The notes below the pieces were generated by a model, which worked only from the letters and a program-made list of their open reading frames with translations, had not been told where the DNA came from and searched no databases. From Ramazzottius varieornatus (taxonomy: Eukaryota > Tardigrada > Eutardigrada > Parachela > Ramazzottiidae): a stretch of DNA of 64,000 bases. The position numbers and the translations under genes were made by a program. Each line of letters begins with the position of its first letter. The first letter of the stretch is position 1. Below, piece by piece: positions 1 to 11,185 of this stretch. Location: assembly GCA_001949185.1 (NCBI GenBank), contig BDGG01000011.1:480454-544453 (forward strand), read 5' to 3'.

Positions 1-150
1 AGCAACACAAGTCAAGCGACGACTGTATCGAAAACCGATGGAAAAACCGAGTTACAAAAGCTAGTTTTTACTATTCAGTGTCGATGGACCAGCTGTGCTT
101 GATTGATGGAAAGGACGGAATTTATGGCCGAGACTGACTACAACACCGTA
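1..150. repeat. Diverged interspersed repeat, copy 1
   Basis: About 150 bp here matches 38820-38980 in the same orientation with many substitutions. Shared blocks include GAGTTACAAAAG, TAGTTTTTA.TATTCAGT, GGACGGAATTTATG and CCGAGACTGA. It lies just 3' of the last visible exon of the CAP gene. Family unknown; no coding capacity seen. Confidence 0.6.
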
Positions 151-1810
151 CTGTGTACCGCGTTTATGTGAAGAGCAGCACTTACTGCATAGTCCGCGGT
201 CGCAGGAGTCCGGACACGCAGCACAGGGGTTTCCCGCCTTGTATGGCGCACTCAAGTCGCCAAAGTTGCCACTGGAAGAAACCACTTTAGATGCCGTAAA
301 CCCAACTTACTGTCAAAATTATGTGGTCTAATTCGGAGTTTAAAACTGCAGTCGGTTGTTGTCACCATAATGGCATTCGTACTTTGGACAGTAATGGCAA
401 ACGTAAAAGTGCCATCCACCACAATCCTTGTAAGCACAGCCTAGTTGAAAAGTTGTAGCCCAGGTCATCTGCAAATGAAGCCCATCCGAACCGTCGTTTA
501 CTTCCCACGTTTACCCAGTTTCGGGGCATTGAAATAACTTACGGCGGTATAATGGCCGACGACATGGAGATCATTAGGCTGGCCATATGTGTAGTCCTTT
601 TCCTCGTTGAACCACATGTTGATGACGGCGTTCCAGGAGAATGGCCAGGGTGTGGTGTAAGCAATGTTCTGGCCACAAGGAAAGAGCGACGTTGTTCGGT
701 TGGTTTCGTTGTTATGGTTGTACGAACACTGTTCCGCCCATTCTTGAGCTTGATCTGCCGCTTCCTGGTTCCACTCCATCCGTAACATGTTGCTGGCCGT
801 CGGTTTTACGCTGGCCCGCAAACAGTTATGCTTCTGCACTGTGTAGTTCGCCACCTCCTCTAACTTATGAGCGTCCAACTCAGACAGCGTCAAACCTACG
901 ATAAATCTATATGACACTGAAGTACCCAGAAAAATGCGTTGAATAAATAAAACTTGTGCATCTCCCGCATGCATAAAAATAGTACTTCGAAATATTAATT
1001 TAATAAAATCTAAGAATTTGCAAATATCGCGATTTTGCTGCAAGGTCAAACGCGACACGACCAGTATTAAAAGCTTAGTTTTCAGCAGACGTTTGGTACG
1101 ATTACGGACCTTCTTCGTCGCTGGTGGTGTTGTCTCTCAGCGGAATGGTCAGCGTGTTACTTTTATTGAAAAGCACGTTGGCACAGTGCGGAGAAAGGAG
1201 AGGCTGGGTCTTGTTCTCCCTGGCTTTTTCTGGCTCTGGCTTGACGGTGACCGCTTCGGCGTCGATAGGTGGCGGCTTGCCTTGTCGCGTTCGGTTAGCC
1301 ACCAGGATGTGGGGAATGCTCAAGCTTTTATTGGGTGTAGAGACCGGCGTCATGGAGATGTTGAGCCAGCGTGCTGTCACGTTGCGCAGACAGGTGGCGT
1401 TGGATGAAGAGCGGAAGTAGGTGACAAAGTCCTCCACTTGTTCAGGTGCTACCACAGCGTGCCAAGTGATGTTGCGTAGATTGCCTTTGGTAAACTCGTA
1501 AGAGGATTGAGCGGAAATGATCACGGAGGAGGAAGACGTTTGAAGAACGTCCAAGCTCATCCATGGAAAATGGAAGAGAGTTTCCGCTGCATGACTGGCT
1601 TCTGCGAGCGAGAAACTTCGTCACACGCCAAATAGTAACAGACCAACAACTAAGAAAACTATCCTTAAGAACATTGGTGAGAGAATTCAGCTTGTGCAAA
1701 ACGGGCTTACCTTGAGCAATCGCCTTATCGGACGACATCAGGGATAAACTCGTAAGAAACGGCAGAAAGATACAAGATAAATATCCTAGATTAAATTCCA
1801 TCGCAGTCAT
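74..1810 (-). CDS. CAP/CRISP-type secreted protein, 3' end beyond the window
   Basis: This is a secreted CAP-superfamily (CRISP / GLIPR1 / venom-allergen-like) protein. Exons read by eye: about 1741-1810 (start ATG 1801-1810 region, hydrophobic signal peptide), about 1112-1607, about 546-903, about 395-465, and about 150-275. The CAP core shows LRMEWNQEAA, CGQNIAY, W.NEEKDY, and GHYTA joining in phase to MTWATTFQLGCAYKDC and FYVCHYCP. The last visible exon carries the cysteine-rich hinge (PYKAGNPCAACPDSCDRGLC). It is followed by a GTAAGT donor, so the final exon probably lies left of base 1. The first 500 bp of coding sequence is an unusual N-glycosylation-rich extension (many NxT/NxS) joined to the CAP domain by a GTCCGT donor that keeps phase. 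If that donor is not used, there are two genes here: a short secreted glycoprotein (1112-1810) and the CAP protein. Biochemical role unknown. Confidence 0.6.
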
Positions 1811-2954
1811 CGGTAGTTTAAAAAGTGGACCATAACTCCCTGTACATCAGGTGTCACTCGAAACTGTCCATGAAGCGCTCACCACTCCGAATGGAAAGTG
1901 ATTGCGTTTACCGTCATTTAGCAAAGAAAAAACAGGGCAGCTGAGTCGATCACCTTGTAAATGATCAAGAAACGCAGGGAAATCAAAACGAAGGGGGAAG
2001 AACTGGATTATTGACCGTGTCTCGTATCGGAAAAATACAAGCTCGATATGGCGGCCTATCCCACCGCAGCCATGGTCGATGAGCAGCTAATAAGTCCCTT
2101 ACATCCGATCACCATAATGTCTCTGATGTTGATTAGGTTGTTGATACACTACAGATCACACTCATGTCAACTACTGTCGAAATGATGATCAAACTATGGG
2201 TGGAATAACTGGCTAAAAGACAGAGCGGAAAGTAGAACGAGTAAATATGCTGCGACATATGAACGCCTGACTAGGTCTATCCACGCCATTCCATTACTAC
2301 TACAGGCTGAGCCGGCACGGGGAAAATGAGATGGCTAGGCTAGGTCGCCAAAGTAATGCTCACGGTCGATGGCGCATTGTTGGGACAAGTCAAAGCTAGT
2401 GTTAGTGCAAGCAGGATTACCGCCAGGATTTGCTGTAGGTACAGTAAATTCGATATCCCCTTTTCACCACGTATTGACATTCAGCCTACTGTTGTGGAGA
2501 AAGAGACTTTAATGTTGGAACCCTATTCAGCGGTGGACACAAAGGACCCTCTTGAACATGGCAACGTTTTCTCACAACATCGCCTTTCCCTACACTCCTT
2601 CCATCATCAGTGTTTATGTTACTGTTCGTACCGACAGCTGGGCGACCTCACTTGCTTCAGCCATGTTCAACGTACAAGTACAGTCTTCAGGAGCTCGGCA
2701 AATAAACTCGACAATCTTCCGCCAAGTGGCGCAACACCCCAAGTGGCGCACGTCGACCGCGTTGGTGGCTGGGGGCGTGCGCCACTTACAAAGGGATCTC
2801 GCCCAGTTGTTAAAGTGGCGCGCGCTTTCAATGGTGCTCGCTGAGAGCATGCTCCAGTCAGATAAACGATCTTGATGGATTTCTATGCCTAGGTCTGAAT
2901 TTAGTTAACTTTTTCTTTGTAACAGAGATAACACACGTAAAATGCACAGAATAT
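1811..2954. other. Intergenic stretch
   Basis: Lies between the 5' end of the CAP gene and the 3' end of the phospholipase gene. Apart from the palindromic element at 2688-2850 I see no convincing gene. An open frame at 2356-2844 is largely made of that element and shows no recognisable domain. Confidence 0.5.
2688..2850. repeat. Palindromic AAGTGGCGCA element, copy 1
   Basis: Begins with GAGCTCGGCAAATAAAC and contains two AAGTGGCGCA boxes facing GTGCGCCACTT, then ends near GTGCTCGCTGAG. It is an imperfect hairpin of the window-wide family and looks like a compound copy. Intergenic. Confidence 0.75.
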
Positions 2955-4808
2955 TCATTTCATCTTTTCAGGAAACTCTGGAAATAATATAGAAATTAAA
3001 TAAGAGAGAACCTCGTCGTTTCGCGTCATTTGCCGATGACCAGCACCTGCAACGGACAGCATGTTTACCAGCACTGCGACCCTTAAGAGGCTATCAGCAT
3101 ACAGGATAGGAATATACCTGCAAACGTGCGAGATATGACCGGCTGCCTCTGTTGCGTTGCCCACAGTCCACACGCATCGAGACTGCGCCGGTTGACCGTC
3201 CCATCGCCGTCTTCCATAACGATGCCGGGACAGGCGGTGGGGAATCCACCAGGCGGGTAGATGTACTCAGCTGGAGTACTGACACCGGTTCCGGAGACGC
3301 AGTAGACCTACGGACGGTTCACCATAGAGTACTTGGTCGATAAGAACAATGCCTAAAGATCCAAAATGATGTTCGTAGAGTACAGTACTTTGACATTGGG
3401 AGGAACGAGGCTCTGCGTCAAGTTCTTGACATCCTGATAGATTTCCCAACCGTCCAGAAGATCCAGATCGGCGAAGAAGTCCCGAAGGTTCCCCAGACTA
3501 TACTTTTTGTTCGGCGTCGACACCAGAGTGGCATTGAGGGGCCAGAACTTTTCGTTCGGTATCAGAAAAATACTCTGCACACGGACAGGTATGAAGTAAC
3601 CGTGTTATATTGACGCGTCAAGTTTGTGTATGAGATTTACACTGGGAGCTGTTCGGAGGACCTCGCCCATGCGACTTCGGCTGACAATGGGGATATTGAG
3701 ATCATCGCCGCTGGCGATGACTTTCATGGCTTTGACCGCGCCACCCCACGGACCTCCCATCCCCACAAAACTGGACACGTATTTATCCTTCCACTCTTGC
3801 GGCTGACGATTCAGGAAATAAAGGAGGTACAGATTACCCAGGGAATGGGCCACATAGGTGATCTTGGTTTGGTGGTTATCCTCGTACGTGTTTTCCGTCA
3901 GCTTTTTCAGGTCCTTGAAATATTGCTCTTGTTCATCTAAAAGGACATCATTGCTCAGTCAAGTCCGCGGCTTTTCTTTGAATAGCGATAAACGCACTGG
4001 GAGCTTTCCGAAAGTCGTAAGGCGCTCCGCGAACCGTGACTCCTCGTTGATAGCCGTGGTCGACCAGTAAGTCTACCATCGAGGCAAAATACCGAGCTGA
4101 AGAAAAAAAAACGAGTTCAATTTAATAATCCCAAATGCAGGCGAAAGCAGCCGGACAATTTGATCCGTCTTACAGGCTGGATTCTTGATTGTGGTGAGAT
4201 ATTCAATGGAGGAAGTATCGCCAAATCCGGGGACTCTAATCTGGACTCCGATGGCGTTCAGCGTCTTCCTCGTCACATTATCGAACTTCATCCTTTGAGC
4301 AAGAGGAAGTTTCGTACATATCGTTTACAAAGCCATTCTGAATTTCAGACGTCAGTCTGTAAGTTTGGAGGAAGAACCGTACTTGAGGTTGTCGACCCAG
4401 CAATCCACCAAGGTAGGAATAAGGATATCGAGATCAGCCCAGACATGGCTCCAGTCCTTCTTGCTGGGACAGATACGATGTCGGACGCTGGGCTTGTCCA
4501 GCATAGCTTCCAGCATACTTCCGCCATCTCCCGGCACTTCAAGAACATGATAAGATTAACCGTTACGAGCGCCATGCAGATTCACTGACCAAGTCGCGCT
4601 TACGAATAATCACCGGTGAGAGGCTGCCTTCGCGTACTGCCGTCTCCGCTTGTCCATTCCTGACAGAACCCGAAATCTTCGACGAACCCGATGCCAGAAC
4701 ACTCTTGATCTTGTCCACTATGCCTCCGGAGACACCAGCTGACACGATCAGAAGGAGAACGGAGAAACAGCAGAGGGATCGAGCCATAGGAGCGACGTTC
4801 AACTGCAT
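2955..4808 (-). CDS. PLA2G15: Lysosomal phospholipase A2, group XV (LCAT-like)
   Basis: Orthologue of the lysosomal phospholipase A/acyltransferase (LCAT family), which deacylates phospholipids and transfers acyl groups to lipophilic alcohols in lysosomes. Exons on the minus strand: 4604-4808 (signal peptide from ATG 4808), 4383-4536, 4174-4292, 3998-4096, about 3652-3936, 3389-3574, 3118-3307, 2955-3046. Family blocks in order: VIILPGDGGSMLEAMLDKP, DCWVDN, IRVPGFGDTSS, VTVRGAPYDFRKAPNE, nucleophile serine in TYVAHSLGNLY, WKDKYVSSFVGMGGPWGG, catalytic aspartate in MEDGDGTVNRR, catalytic histidine in AGAGHRQM. Junctions give in-phase fusions that match the family, except the donor near 3652, which I could not place cleanly. 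The complete triad argues for a functional enzyme. No regulatory element recognised. Confidence 0.9.
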
Positions 4809-5170
4809 GACTGCATAGCCTCAATGTTTTGTCAATGACGAAAAAACTTTGAATCACGTGATCACATTATATTTTTTTTCCACCTGTTGATGCATAACTT
4901 TGCTGAGCATTTTGAAATTGTGAGTAATACGACATGCAGTGCGTTATAGCTGTTGTGTAAACAATGCTTTATCGGTTTGTCAATAAAGACAGGTTTTTCT
5001 TTGGCCGGAAACCGGAAACAACACACTTTAGATTCTCCCGAGTTAGCGATAAAATTTGTAAGGCGTGTCAAAGCGTCATTTTCTTCTTCGAAGGAGGAAC
5101 TGTAACCGAGCTACAAGAAAAGCATCAACAGAATTCAGATAAGTTTAAGAGGAAGACATCTAATATACTA
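4809..5170. other. Short intergenic gap
   Basis: AT-rich spacer between the start of PLA2G15 and the stop of the SLC46-type gene, both on the minus strand. It should hold the PLA2G15 promoter, but no clear TATA box or other site stands out. Confidence 0.4.
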
Positions 5171-8100
5171 TCAATCACTCTGCTGAGAATCGGGGCGTAA
5201 TAACGAAGGATCCTTCACATAAATCTCCTGACGTCGCGCGACGTCAACGTAGGCCAGACAAGCCAGCACAGGCACCAGGACGAAGGCACCGACAACGAAG
5301 CACAAACCGGGCCACCAACTACTCGTCGCTGCGAACATGCTGGTAAAGATCACCGAGGCGAAGAGCGGCGTCACCGACTGACACGAAGATATGAAAGACA
5401 TGATCTGCAACAAGAAAATATAATTTTAGCTCGAAGGAAATACTGTAAAAACCCGCTGCGTCCGCGCAGTACTTCATCGTACACGTGAAGTACAGACCCG
5501 GTCCGGCAATACTGCCTGTTCAACCCCCTGCGGGGGTGCATCGTCAAGTACGTGTACGTGCTGCGCGGACGCAGCGGGTTTTTATAGTACACGTCAAACG
5601 TTGGCAAACATATAAGACCGAATTTGCACGGACCTACATACACTAATATTGCACAGACATACGGTTTAATGCATGCGGGTACGTGAAGGCACACACCTGC
5701 ATACACCAAATCACGCATGTATTGTACGATTGGTATATGTAGGTTCATGACAGTTGCACACCTACATACACCAAACCGTACGTCTAAAACAGGATTACTG
5801 TACGCAGGTACATAGAAACCGGTAACGTTTCGTCTACCGATCTTGCTCACACTCTCAAGTGGTTTCTTTACCTTGCCAATCTCACCGCGGTCGACGAGGC
5901 CCGACAAAAGCGACCGAAGACACGGAATCATGATGTTGCGAAGAAGCCCGGCAACAACCGAGACGTAGAGTACCCAATCGACTTGGGCAACCCCAAAGCC
6001 GAAATAGTACAGGATGGCCGACAGTACGGCCAGCATGCCGATCAGCGTATCAGGCATGCCCAGGTATTGCCGGAAGAGTATCATGGCCGCCATCATGCTT
6101 ATGGCGCTGAGGAGACCCGAGACACAACTAAAGACCGTGTAGAATGTCACGGACCAGTTGAAGGGTTGGAACTCCACCAGCAGCTGTAAAACATTTCCAT
6201 CGCCTGAAAATATTCCTCTCTGCGTTATTTGCTCTGTCTTTTCTATATTTTTGTGAAAATTTACCGATAGAGACAGTTGTAATTAGCAAGAGACAAAACA
6301 GCAACAAGGCAATATGGGCTCGAGTATTGCCCACGCGTGCCCTTCGAAGCATTCTGAAGTTGTCCAGGAAGTTATCCAACGTGAAGAGCTTTGAGTAGCC
6401 TCTGTTGGTTCTTCCCGGGGTGTGCCGGAGTCTATCGTGCAGGAAGAAGGCTGTGTGGAGGAGAGCGACGACGTAGCAGCCGATCGTTAGGTAGAATGGC
6501 ATGACCATCCCGAAGAGCTTGTACACGTAACCACCTAATAAGCTACCCGCATTCCCGAAGACGATCAAAATACCATCAATCAGCGCGATATTTGTCCCGC
6601 GATTCTTAAAGTAGAAAGAATTTTGTTTTACGAACAAATGTGATTGGGATCTCGGCAGACAAATTTACCAACATAGGTTCTCTGGTGGCGCAGACTGACA
6701 GTACCGGTTGCCGGCAGCACGCGCCACTTGATTGAACGATTTGGTTTAGTCTTCCCAAGTGGCGAAAATTAGTAGTGTTATTGGCTAGTAAAGTGCGCCA
6801 CTTGAACGAGAAAACGAATCTCGTCGATTGTGCCAACGTCCAGTCATATTTCGCTCATTCTCGGATATGTCATACTTTGTCGATTGTGTAGTCGCCGACG
6901 AAGCTGAACATTGCCATCAGCAAGACGGTCCATCCGCCCGTCAGCGAACTCAAAACGGGTGCCACCAGAAGGTACGCCGGGTGAAGACGGTAGTTGGCTA
7001 AGATGGAGATGTAGATGGCCGAAGCGGTCATACCAACCAGCGAGAGAACCATCGGCGGTTTCCGCCCGTAGGCGTCGCTCCATGATCCTAAACACAACCA
7101 ACGTCAATCTGAATTTAAAAGCGCACAAATTTTGGCTGGAAACTACAGACCTACAAACAGGGAGAATATGATGGGTGGAAGACTGGAAATGAGATTGCTG
7201 TACAACTGAAATTGGGCCGTTTCCCTCACGACGGAGTTGGCTAGCTCCTTGTACTGTATGTCACTGATGTGCTCGCAAATATCCTCCGAGATATTCAGCT
7301 TCACTTCACAGATCTGAAACGCAAAGAAAACAGTCCACGTCCCACAGTCCTGGCGTAAAACAACATTCGCGGGGCGGCACCTTAACGGGTATTGTTGCCG
7401 CCGAGGGAGGCTAAAAGGGAAGAAAACGGGAACTGGGATGATGGCAGCGCGTATCTCAAGTTCCCAACCATTGAAGTACTCCCGGTGACTCAGAATCCAA
7501 TGCTATAGCCTTATCTCCTTCTTTTGTGACCTACTTTCGCTTCTCCTCAGTCACATTCCATTCATAAACTTATCTCCACCAATGTTGTACTTTGCCCAGT
7601 GAAGGGCAAAGTTCAGCAGATGGGTTTAAACACAAACTTACGAACAAAACCAGCTCCGCAACGACAGCTGGTGCCCAAAAATCCCAAGTTAGACCACTTG
7701 AAGTGGGTTGACATGGGATAACATGGGGTATCAACTCGCATGCAAGGTTTATTAGTAGGCTCTGCGAGCATTACGCAATAGCCTGACACTGCATCGGCGG
7801 CAACAAAAGAAAAGACGCAACGTGACTATTCGTATTGCCGAACGCTGCAAAAACCACGTGACACCCAAACTTGATTGATTGGGTGATAATTGATCGAGTA
7901 AAGTGAAAATATTGATTTTTGAATTAGGTTGTTGTCAGGAATTTTCCTCTTACCCGCATCTTCAGCAGTTCTGTATGGATAGGTCCGATGATTCCGAAGG
8001 CTAAGGAGATAAAGATGGTGAGAGGTGCCAATCGGAAAGAGGTGTAGAAGGTGGGTAGGTCGACTGCGTCCAAGATCCGGACCGAGCCTGTTTCCGAATC

Positions 8101-8256
8101 GACGCGCTGGAGGATAGCCTGATGATCCTCCTGCCATTGCTCGTCCCCCTCATGGATGACTTGCTTCTCAAAGACAGATCCACCTAACGGATTCTCCCCG
8201 AGAGCAGTAACCACCACCACGGTGCCTGGGTCGGAAAATCCCTCCGGTATGCTCAT
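5171..8256 (-). CDS. SLC46-type major facilitator transporter
   Basis: Twelve-helix MFS carrier of the SLC46 (proton-coupled folate transporter-like) family in a cell or endolysosomal membrane; the substrate cannot be read from sequence. Exons: 7954-8256 (ATG 8256), 7151-7313, 6876-7087, 6265-6604, 5872-6183, 5171-5404. Exon 1 holds an acidic N terminus and the first membrane span (FRLAPLTIFISLAFGIIGP). Exon 2 is the extracellular loop (ICEVKLNISEDICEHI). Exon 3 starts with the family signature GSWSDAYGRKPPMVLSLVG. Exon 4 has NAGSLLGGYVYKLFG. Exon 5 has SVTFYTVFSCVSGLLSAISM. Exon 6 ends QEIYVKDPSLL. Introns carry a palindromic element (6646-6830) and a second inverted-repeat element (5441-5589). 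Upstream ATGs near 8323 are out of frame. Confidence 0.85.
5441..5589. mobile_element. 149-bp inverted-repeat element in SLC46-type intron
   Basis: Arms 5447-5469 and 5561-5583 are a perfect 23-bp inverted repeat (AAAAACCCGCTGCGTCCGCG... and its complement), extended outwards by TACTGT/ATAGTA and inwards by a GTACACGT region. The centre has a CCCCCTGCGGGGG palindrome. There is no ORF. A non-autonomous MITE-like element is the simplest reading. Confidence 0.7.
5620..5830. repeat. Degenerate CCTACATACACCAA repeat cluster
   Basis: Within the same intron, variants of CACCTACATACACCAAA recur at about 5690-5710 and 5760-5780, and related words (ACCTACATACACTAA, GGTATATGTAGGTTC in inverse) lie nearby. 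This is a low-order direct and inverted repeat cluster of unknown origin. Confidence 0.4.
6646..6830. repeat. Palindromic AAGTGGCGCA element, copy 2
   Basis: Starts GGGATCTCGGCAGACAAA, contains CTGGTGGCGCAG, ACGCGCCACTTG, CCAAGTGGCG and GTGCGCCACTTG, so it is two hairpins back to back. It sits inside an intron of the SLC46-type gene. Confidence 0.75.
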
Positions 8257-8895
8257 CTTGCCGAAGTAATGACTCCCTCTTCTGAACCTCGCGATCGGTA
8301 GCTGTTACTCGTAGTCTGCGTCATGACGGGGAGGAGGTCCACCTACAGAGTTTGTAACCAGTAGTGTCAGCAAATATTTAGACGAAGAAGATACGGAGGA
8401 GAAAAGGAGTTCGTAAACAAGGCCAGATTACTCAACCGGAATTTGACATTGCGAAATGACCGATAAAGGCTTGATTGCCTGATAACAAGCAGCAAGCCAT
8501 GTCAACCTTACATCACCAAGATATTGACAACGAAATCAACTCTCGCGACGACGTCACTGCGCCGAGGTGACGTCCTGCGGCTGAAAACCGTTTAGACCTC
8601 CTCGAGACCTCGAGGCATCTTTCTTTATCTTATCTTGTGCTCAACACTTGACTGCGACTACTTATCTTATCGAGAATTGTTATGCTTAGAAATTACAGAT
8701 GGTTCTGCTTGGTTGTCCTTGGTATCTAGTTAAGAAATCCAGCCATTAAGTAGTATAAAGCGCGCCAGTTGATCAGAACTCATCAACTGTATCACCGGTA
8801 ACTGAAACTGTGCAGTCTCAAGTCTCGACCAATTTTTCTCAACCACAAATTTCTATACCGGGTTTCTTTCTCTTTAATATTTACAGCACAGAGAT
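8257..8895. other. Divergent intergenic region, SLC46-type / UGT
   Basis: Contains the promoters of two divergently transcribed genes. Only the TATA box at 8754 is convincing. A run TTATCTTATCTTG near 8624-8640 is a possible GATA-type cluster on the complementary strand. Confidence 0.4.
8754..8760 (+). promoter_or_regulatory. Putative TATA box of the UGT gene
   Basis: TATAAAG about 140 bp before the UGT ATG. A TTTACAG just before the ATG suggests a short intron in the 5' UTR. Confidence 0.45.
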
Positions 8896-10557
8896 ATGGC
8901 GCAAAAAGGCAAACACTTTCTGCTCCTACCGGATTCGGCATTCGGTCATATCATCCCAATGCTGGAACTAGCTCGGCATCTCGCTGACATTTCCGCCACC
9001 GTCACATTCGCCGTTTCCGCACTGCTGGTGGACGACATGTGCCATCGTGATATTCTTTCTAGAGAAGAAGAAAAGCAGTTCAATTTGTACGGGATCGAAG
9101 ACGGAGTCAAGCATACCCTGGACGAAGCCTGCACACCTAAAATTCTCATGGACAAATTCGAACTATCGGCAGCGGGGCTAAACCTTTTGTTGAACCGCAT
9201 ACCGATCTCCGGCAGCACCGTACGTCGTGAAAATTCTACCTGACACGTTCCTTACAGTACTCTTTCGAGATTGTTTTATAGTCTAAATAACTTGAACGTA
9301 TGCAACGTAAAGTAGCGCACGTCCTTGAGGTTAACAGCTGCACTTGGACAAGTCGACAAGACTGTCTTTCCAAGTGGCGCAGGTTTTCATTCTTAGTAGC
9401 CAAGAGTGCGCGCCACTTGGTAGAACGATCTGGGTGAAGCCGTTTGTCGTCGTCCCTTTTCTATTGTGTATATTCGGTGTACTCGTATACAAAGTGTTTT
9501 GTGTATATTACAGATTGACGGGAAAATTGTCTCCGAACTGTCCGCACCCGTTGACGCCGTGATTGTGGACATTTTGCTCGTTGGTGCCATAATCGACACC
9601 TGTCGTACTCGCCGTCTTTCGGTCTTCGCATTCAGTCCTTTCGCAGGCACGTTCTGCTACCACTTTCTCATGATCCGTGAAGACGCGCCCACCGTTCCTG
9701 ACGAGATGTTCATGGAAGAAATTCCCCTTGGACGATCCGTCCACAGTTTCCGTTCGGTCGATCTAGCTATCAACCGCGCCCTGCTACACGTGGACGGTCT
9801 CCTCATCAACTCTTTCCGTTCTCTTGAACCCCAACTTCAAACCATGATCGATCGGGACGCTCCCCAATTCTCCAACGTCCGTCTCCATTTTGTGGGTCCT
9901 TCTTTACCTGTGGGAAATAATCCCACCACAATTTCTGACTGCAAAACGACCCAGTGGTTAAACATGCAAGAACCTCGATCCGTCGTTTATTTCTCCTTCG
10001 GTTCGATTGCAGCTGCATGCCCTGAACAAATTAAAACGATCGCGGAAGGTTTACTCTCCTTGAAGAAACCTTTCATTTGGTCGCTGCGACTTTCACAGCA
10101 ATGCCATCTACCGGCTGAAATACTACAACCCACAGACAAGTACCTGATCGTTCCTTGGGTTTCTCAGAAAGCGGTCTTAGCACACGAAGCAGTGCGCGTC
10201 TTCATCAGTCATTGCGGGTGGAACAGTACGTTGGAGGGACTGAGTAACGGGGTGCCGATTGTGGCCTGGCCGTTCTTTGGAGACCAGTTTGCCAATGCGG
10301 GACTGGTTGTCCGATCTGGGTGCGGCGTGCGCGTGCCGAGAAGGGTGGCCGTAGACCAACCGAAAAGCGAGGTCCAAGTTCCGGCGGAGCAGCTGAAAAA
10401 TCTCATCGACCAAGTGGCGCAGTGGGAAAAGACTCTGGAAAAGAACGAGTTTTTCGTTGCTGCGCAGAGTTTACGGAAGGATGCGCGAGAAGCTTTGAGC
10501 GGAAGTGAGGAGCTTTCGCGTGCCCTGTCTAAAATTCCGACGCTCGCGAATCTCTGA
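8896..10557 (+). CDS. UDP-glycosyltransferase with plant-type PSPG box
   Basis: GT1-family enzyme that would transfer sugar from a UDP-sugar to a small acceptor. Two exons, 8896-9219 and 9514-10557, joined in phase (ISGST to IDGKIV), give about 455 residues. The catalytic histidine is at residue 18 (SAFGHIIPMLEL) and the partner aspartate region is VDAVIVDILL. The donor box runs from W (10156) through VSQKAVLAHE, FISHCGWNSTLEGLSNG and PIVAWPFFGDQ. HCGWNS with a terminal DQ is the plant/bacterial style; animal UGTs normally read HGGxxS. I see no signal peptide and no C-terminal membrane anchor, both usual in animal ER-lumen UGTs, so a cytosolic enzyme is likely. The intron carries a palindromic element (9337-9436). 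Confidence 0.9.
9337..9436. repeat. Palindromic AAGTGGCGCA element, copy 3
   Basis: TTTCCAAGTGGCGCAGG faces GTGCGCGCCACTTGGT around a short loop, followed by ACGATCTGGGT. Located in the single intron of the UGT gene. Confidence 0.75.
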
Positions 10558-11185
10558 ACGTTTCCTTATTTTCGTTTGTTATTTTGTTGTTTCCAATAAC
10601 TCGGCTGCAAATTGTTTTTTCAATTGATCCCTGCTTGTGAATCTTGGACACTCTTGCTGATACTTTTAGCTAACACTACGTGCTGTGCGTGTCGATGGCG
10701 ATGAAATTGTACCACTGTTGGTTTGAGTTTCGCGAGCCAAAGACCCATCAATACTTTACCTTGATCCACACTACAAGTACTGAACTGCGACAGACCTTCA
10801 CCAGTGGAAACTTCAGAACTTTGCTCCGAGCAAAATTTCACTTCTCAAAAAACAACACACCGGGTATGAAGTTTAAGTCCGAGTTTCGTACACGAAGCGA
10901 GATTGCATACCTCAGTGCTTTTAGCAAGTGCTTGCCAGACTAAGGACATCTCCTGGTTGTAAGAAGCCCTTGATAAATCCTATACGCCTGCAAAAACGAG
11001 CTGGAAAAACCCGGAACGAAACAGCAACGAACACATGTACTGCTGAATTTCGCCTGGTAGCATCGGGTATAAATACTGTTTGGTGACGACCTCGAAACAT
11101 CTCGAGGATAGAGTTTCGTTCCAGTCAGACGTATTACGTGTTCTTTCTCATATTTGTCGGGTGTCTCTTTTACCTGTGTACCAGA
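10558..11185. other. Intergenic, UGT to secreted peptide 1
   Basis: 3' flank of the UGT gene and promoter of the first small secreted peptide. Short open frames at 10620-10943 on both strands have no recognisable features. Confidence 0.4.
11068..11075 (+). promoter_or_regulatory. TATA box of secreted peptide gene 1
   Basis: TATAAATA, 111 bp upstream of the ATG at 11186. A polyadenylation signal AATAAA at 11695-11700 marks the other end of this small transcription unit. Confidence 0.55.

Noticed and set aside
2356-2844. 162-codon plus-strand open frame
   Set aside because: Half of it is the palindromic AAGTGGCGCA element, and the rest shows no protein-like features.
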